Positions 62,401-64,000 of a stretch of DNA of 64,000 nt are shown here, piece after piece; within the stretch, counting starts at the first letter, position 1, and the number at the start of each line of letters is the position of its first letter. The stretch is from Kryptolebias marmoratus (lineage: Eukaryota > Chordata > Actinopteri > Cyprinodontiformes > Rivulidae), in contig NC_051434.1 in assembly GCF_001649575.2 (NCBI RefSeq), positions 6,882,225 to 6,946,224 of the forward strand. The letters run 5' to 3'. The notes under the pieces are model-generated. The model was not told the DNA's origin and ran no database searches. It saw only the letters and a list, made by a program, of their open reading frames with translations. The position numbers and the translations under genes are program-made.

Positions 62401-64000
62401 TGTTGGTTTCACCAAAGCTCAAGGATACGGCACCGTCAACTAGTAAGTTCAGTCTCATATTTTTCATTTGCCTCTTCTTTTTCTATTTAATTTGAAAACC
62501 TTTTCTCTTTAGCTCAAGCACTAATGGTGTTATTCCTTCTCTTAGTTGCTGGCTGTCCCTTGAGGGTGGACTCCTCTACTCCTTCGTTGGTCCTGCTGCC
62601 GCTGTCGTTCTGGTTCGTATTCTTATTTTGACTTTTCAGTCTCTCAGGTTACATTGTCTGATTTTAAACCCATCATTACATTATCTCATCAATATATATT
62701 TTTTCTTTAAACAGGTAAATATGGTGATTGGTATCCTCGTGTTCAACAAGCTTGTATCCAAGGACGGCATCACTGATGTGAAACTGAAGGAGAGAGCTGG
62801 GTAGGTCTTATTGAACTTTGCTGCACATTTGGGTGTTATGTTTATCACGTTACAGGCTTATCGATCATGTGCTTTGATCACTGAGCCAGATAATCGAACA
62901 AACAGCGGTTTTGACTGACCCGGTGTGTGTTTTTTTTTCACCCTGCAGGGCATCACTGTGGAGCTCCTGCGTGGTTCTGCCCCTCCTGGCCCTCACCTGG
63001 ATGTCTGCTGTCCTGGCCATCACGGACCGCCGCTCTGCCCTCTTTCAGATCCTCTTTGCTGTCTTCGACTCTCTGGAGGGTTTCATCATCGTCATGGTGC
63101 ACTGCATCCTGCGTAGAGAGGTAAGAAAGCCTACCTAATCGAAGGAATGAGAATTACAAGGGTGGCTGATTTGGTTGTTTTCAGGTTACTTGAACCAGAA
63201 CATGGCTAACAGTTTTCTGAATTCTTTGTGTATCCATTAGGTTCAGGAGGCAGTGAAGTGCAGAGTAGTTGACCGCAAGGACGATGGAAATGGAGACTCT
63301 GGCAGTTCTCTTCACAATGGTCACCCCCAGCATATGGTAAATCTTTTTGGCTGATTGCCTTTTTAATGTCTTGAGTGCCTCTTGTATTTATTCCTAAATG
63401 GATATATGCATGCATTAGGCCCTAATGGAATGTTTTTGTTCTTTTATATGCAGTCTGATAATGAAAAGGATGGAGACTCAAGCAGACAAGGTAAGCCCCT
63501 TTTACAGACTTTCCTCTCTTGCCTCTAACCATTCTTATTTAATTTGCATTTCAATTTATGTAAGCCTTGCACTTAAACATCTTTTTAGATAAAACATCAT
63601 ATATTTATTGATCTGTTTTGTTAAAGAAGGCATGGTTCTTTAAATATTTTTAACCCTCTTTTATATTTTTTTCCTCAAAGGAATGAAAAGCTCATCTGAG
63701 GAAAAGATGCCTCCTCCTCAGCTGCCCCTTCCCATGGGCTCCAACTTCCACACCCTGCCATCCAAGGGCAGCCACATGCAGGCGGTTCCTGAGTACTCCA
63801 GCCACACGCTGACCCTGAAGAGAGAGAAAAGCCGGCTGGCAGGAGGAGTCGACCCGTCCTGCGGGAAACCTGTGTACGTCTGCGAGGGGGAGCTCTTCAA
63901 GCAGCTGGACGCGGACCTCGCCCTGGCTCAGGCCGAGGGCAGCCTCTCTGACGGCAGCGGCTATGTTGTCATGCCCAACACCACATCCACCCTGAGGTCC
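49759..64000 (+). CDS. adgrb1: Adhesion GPCR B1 (BAI1), 27 exons, 3' partial
   Basis: Orthologue of human ADGRB1/BAI1, a plasma-membrane adhesion GPCR of brain. In mammals it acts in phosphatidylserine-dependent engulfment (through ELMO/DOCK), synapse formation, and release of anti-angiogenic fragments. The joined exons give 1295 codons without a frame break. Order: signal peptide about 1-25; BAI N-terminal region to 234; TSR1 236-284, TSR2 320-371, TSR3 372-426, TSR4 427-481, TSR5 482-536; hormone-receptor motif about 537-606; GAIN about 607-893 with GPS 879-882; seven helices about 903-1136; cytoplasmic tail from about 1140, cut by the window. Five TSRs and overall similarity separate it from BAI2 and BAI3, which have four. 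Teleosts may carry two copies (1a and 1b); I cannot tell which this is. The last exons, the ELMO-binding region and the PDZ-binding end lie beyond the window. Confidence 0.95.
51247..51396 (+). CDS. adgrb1: adgrb1 exon 3: TSR1
   Basis: 150 nt, phase 1 at both ends, residues 235-284. It has a full thrombospondin repeat signature: a W..W..W ladder (WAGWGRW), then [14 protein letters not shown] and a final C.PQPC. This is the repeat present in BAI1 but lacking in BAI2 and BAI3. Confidence 0.95.
51500..51598 (+). CDS. adgrb1: adgrb1 exon 4: linker between TSR1 and TSR2
   Basis: 99 nt, phase 1-1, residues 285-317. A polar linker with no domain. It contains SQGLR, aligned with the human SQSLR region near which MMP14 cleavage releasing the 40-kDa vasculostatin fragment has been reported (recalled, position approximate). 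Confidence 0.9.
51708..51869 (+). CDS. adgrb1: adgrb1 exon 5: TSR2
   Basis: 162 nt, phase 1-1, residues 318-371. WAPW, then [15 protein letters not shown] and PCNN..VCP. It contains CSVTCG, the motif known in thrombospondin-1 as the CD36-binding site. Confidence 0.95.
52293..52457 (+). CDS. adgrb1: adgrb1 exon 6: TSR3
   Basis: 165 nt, phase 1-1, residues 372-426. [23 protein letters not shown] and the closing CNIAVCP are almost identical to human BAI1 TSR3. The preceding intron is 423 bp and the following one 1166 bp, neither with a recognised element. Confidence 0.95.
53624..53788 (+). CDS. adgrb1: adgrb1 exon 7: TSR4
   Basis: 165 nt, phase 1-1, residues 427-481. [27 protein letters not shown] and a final CFLKDCP match BAI1 TSR4. 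The acceptor is CCCTCTAG. Confidence 0.95.
53892..54056 (+). CDS. adgrb1: adgrb1 exon 8: TSR5
   Basis: 165 nt, phase 1-1, residues 482-536. [26 protein letters not shown] and CNEKRCP. Human TSR5 has CSVTCG at the site where this has CSKTCG. The donor is GTTAGT, weaker than the others. Confidence 0.95.
54171..54272 (+). CDS. adgrb1: adgrb1 exon 9: hormone-receptor motif, part 1
   Basis: 102 nt, phase 1-1, residues 537-570. EPHEIC, W.KTPAG and VACP follow the HRM pattern just after the TSRs. Confidence 0.93.
54360..54466 (+). CDS. adgrb1: adgrb1 exon 10: hormone-receptor motif, part 2
   Basis: 107 nt, ends in phase 0, residues 571-606. GLILRRC, W.NPTY..CV and NIQM complete the HRM. The 87-bp intron before it reads through in frame, so an unspliced frame is an artefact. 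Confidence 0.93.
54561..54755 (+). CDS. adgrb1: adgrb1 exon 11: GAIN subdomain A
   Basis: 195 nt, residues 607-671. Helical start of the GAIN domain with the conserved YSGDLL and KNTTELY (an N-glycosylation sequon). Confidence 0.93.
54873..54941 (+). CDS. adgrb1: adgrb1 exon 12: GAIN
   Basis: 69 nt, residues 672-694, phase 0-0. [15 protein letters not shown] is nearly identical to human. Confidence 0.93.
55793..55901 (+). CDS. adgrb1: adgrb1 exon 13: GAIN
   Basis: 109 nt, residues 695-730. LVEDFV..IG and Y.VTENL match the GAIN core. It is preceded by an 851-bp intron with no recognised feature. Confidence 0.93.
56384..56527 (+). CDS. adgrb1: adgrb1 exon 14: GAIN subdomain B
   Basis: 144 nt, residues 731-778, phase 1-1. 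VLSIHK and FP.KGWRG..DW are conserved. Confidence 0.93.
56617..56686 (+). CDS. adgrb1: adgrb1 exon 15: GAIN subdomain B
   Basis: 70 nt, residues 779-801 plus two bases. [10 protein letters not shown] matches human VGTVLYRNL. The donor is GTAATA. Confidence 0.92.
56826..56928 (+). CDS. adgrb1: adgrb1 exon 16: GAIN subdomain B
   Basis: 103 nt, residues 802-836. LNSKV.TVIVKP and PVEIEF are conserved beta-strand segments. Confidence 0.93.
57327..57370 (+). CDS. adgrb1: adgrb1 exon 17: start of GPS motif
   Basis: 44 nt, residues 837-850 plus two bases. It holds the first GPS landmarks, C..WDE (C843, W846). It ends in phase 2 and must join exon 18 to keep frame. Confidence 0.92.
58591..58650 (+). 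repeat. (CTCTC)n polypyrimidine microsatellite at a 3' splice site
   Basis: A poly-C run followed by about six CTCTC-type units, ending five bases before the acceptor of the GPS exon. It forms the polypyrimidine tract itself. Confidence 0.9.
58656..58782 (+). CDS. adgrb1: adgrb1 exon 18: GPS cleavage motif
   Basis: 127 nt, residues 851-893. GSWS..SCR, then [14 protein letters not shown]. The cleavage bond lies between S881 and T882 by family rule. The residue at -2 is S879, where human BAI1 has Arg and most cleaved family members His. The exon is flanked by a (CTCTC)n polypyrimidine array upstream and a poly-C plus (TTTG)n array just after the donor. Confidence 0.93.
58792..58830 (+). repeat. 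Poly-C and (TTTG)n array after the exon 18 donor
   Basis: An 11-base C run, then about five TTTG units, starting 10 bases after the exon end. Confidence 0.9.
59571..59592 (+). repeat. (CA)n microsatellite in intron 18
   Basis: Eleven CA dinucleotides. A second, shorter (CA)n tract lies at 59,768-59,781. Confidence 0.9.
61680..61783 (+). CDS. adgrb1: adgrb1 exon 19: TM1
   Basis: 104 nt, residues 894-927 plus two bases. [17 protein letters not shown] is TM1. An in-frame ATG (M895) sits eight residues before the helix. Confidence 0.95.
61906..62008 (+). CDS. adgrb1: adgrb1 exon 20: TM2
   Basis: 103 nt, residues 928-962. [17 protein letters not shown] is typical of BAI TM2. Confidence 0.95.
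62117..62267 (+). CDS. adgrb1: adgrb1 exon 21: TM3 and second intracellular loop
   Basis: 151 nt, residues 963-1012. [18 protein letters not shown] with the adhesion-GPCR signature [13 protein letters not shown]965 should form the disulphide with the ECL2 cysteine in exon 23. Confidence 0.95.
62373..62442 (+). CDS. adgrb1: adgrb1 exon 22: TM4
   Basis: 70 nt, residues 1013-1035 plus two bases. [16 protein letters not shown] is TM4 and the following loop. Confidence 0.95.
62546..62612 (+). CDS. adgrb1: adgrb1 exon 23: ECL2 and TM5 start
   Basis: 67 nt, residues 1036-1058. [21 protein letters not shown]. The donor is GTTCGT, the least consensus-like in the gene, but the protein join to VNMVIGI in exon 24 is unambiguous. 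Confidence 0.93.
62715..62800 (+). CDS. adgrb1: adgrb1 exon 24: TM5 and third intracellular loop
   Basis: 86 nt, residues 1059-1086 plus two bases. [20 protein letters not shown] and KLKERA. Confidence 0.95.
62949..63120 (+). CDS. adgrb1: adgrb1 exon 25: TM6 and TM7
   Basis: 172 nt, residues 1087-1144. [20 protein letters not shown] is TM6. [20 protein letters not shown] is TM7, ending in CILRRE at the membrane exit. Confidence 0.95.
63241..63336 (+). CDS. adgrb1: adgrb1 exon 26: proximal cytoplasmic tail
   Basis: 96 nt, residues 1145-1176. [17 protein letters not shown] and NGH match the human tail. Confidence 0.93.
63454..63490 (+). CDS. adgrb1: adgrb1 exon 27: micro-exon in the tail
   Basis: 37 nt, residues 1177-1188 plus one base, encoding [12 protein letters not shown]. 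It aligns with the start of the human block TDFEKDVD but stops there. The conserved residues that follow in human BAI1-3 (ACRSVL to TITGTL) are absent here and in the adjoining introns. Confidence 0.85.
63681..64000 (+). CDS. adgrb1: adgrb1 exon 28: cytoplasmic tail, cut by window
   Basis: At least 320 nt, residues 1189-1295 and continuing. [25 protein letters not shown] and [11 protein letters not shown] align with the human tail (FNSLP, HSLTLKR, DIFKKLDSELSRAQ, YVILPTATATLR). It is open to the window edge. Confidence 0.92.

Noticed and set aside
49759..64000. Assignment to ADGRB2 or ADGRB3
   Set aside because: The N-terminal domain, five rather than four TSRs, and the TSR and tail sequences fit ADGRB1 much better.

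Overview
The window looks like nuclear DNA of a ray-finned fish, probably a percomorph teleost. The evidence is one vertebrate multi-exon gene with short introns, several repeat classes typical of fish genomes (a tRNA-derived SINE family, a Tc1-like relic, a hAT-type MITE, solo LTRs), many simple repeats, and a 259-base assembly gap. There are no operons, CRISPR arrays or phage genes. Almost all long open frames upstream of 46 kb are chance frames in AT-rich DNA.

Positions 1 to about 46,250 are intergenic or undefined. I recognise no protein-coding exon there. What can be supported is repeats: solo LTRs at 7604-8018, 18202-19026, 22406-23000 and 28972-29370, the first three each with a perfect 5-bp target duplication; an LTR-like element interrupted by the N gap at 29576-30210; a 214-bp hAT MITE with 8-bp duplications at 8860-9073; a decayed Tc1-like transposase gene split by the 28972 LTR; tRNA-headed SINE copies; and an odd cluster of GTACC/GGTAC palindromes at about 21,093-21,551.

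Positions about 46,260 to 64,000 hold one plus-strand gene, the fish orthologue of ADGRB1 (BAI1, brain-specific angiogenesis inhibitor 1), an adhesion GPCR. A GC-box and TATA promoter precedes an ATG-free 5' UTR exon ending at 46851. Translation starts at 49759 in exon 2. I could place 27 coding exons (2-28) by reading frame, splice sites and protein similarity. They join without a frame error into 1295 codons up to the window edge. The last exon and the C-terminal tail, including the expected PDZ-binding end, run off the window.

The encoded receptor has a signal peptide, a BAI N-terminal (CUB-like) region, five thrombospondin type-1 repeats, a hormone-receptor motif, a GAIN domain with GPS, seven membrane helices and part of the cytoplasmic tail. 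Compared with the human protein as I recall it, four differences stand out. The RGD site is RGG. The residue two before the GPS cleavage bond is Ser. The CSVTCG motif is in TSR2 rather than TSR5. A conserved block of the proximal cytoplasmic tail is missing. No wholly new biological system is evident; these receptor changes, the microsatellite-flanked GPS exon and the nested transposons are the points most worth checking.
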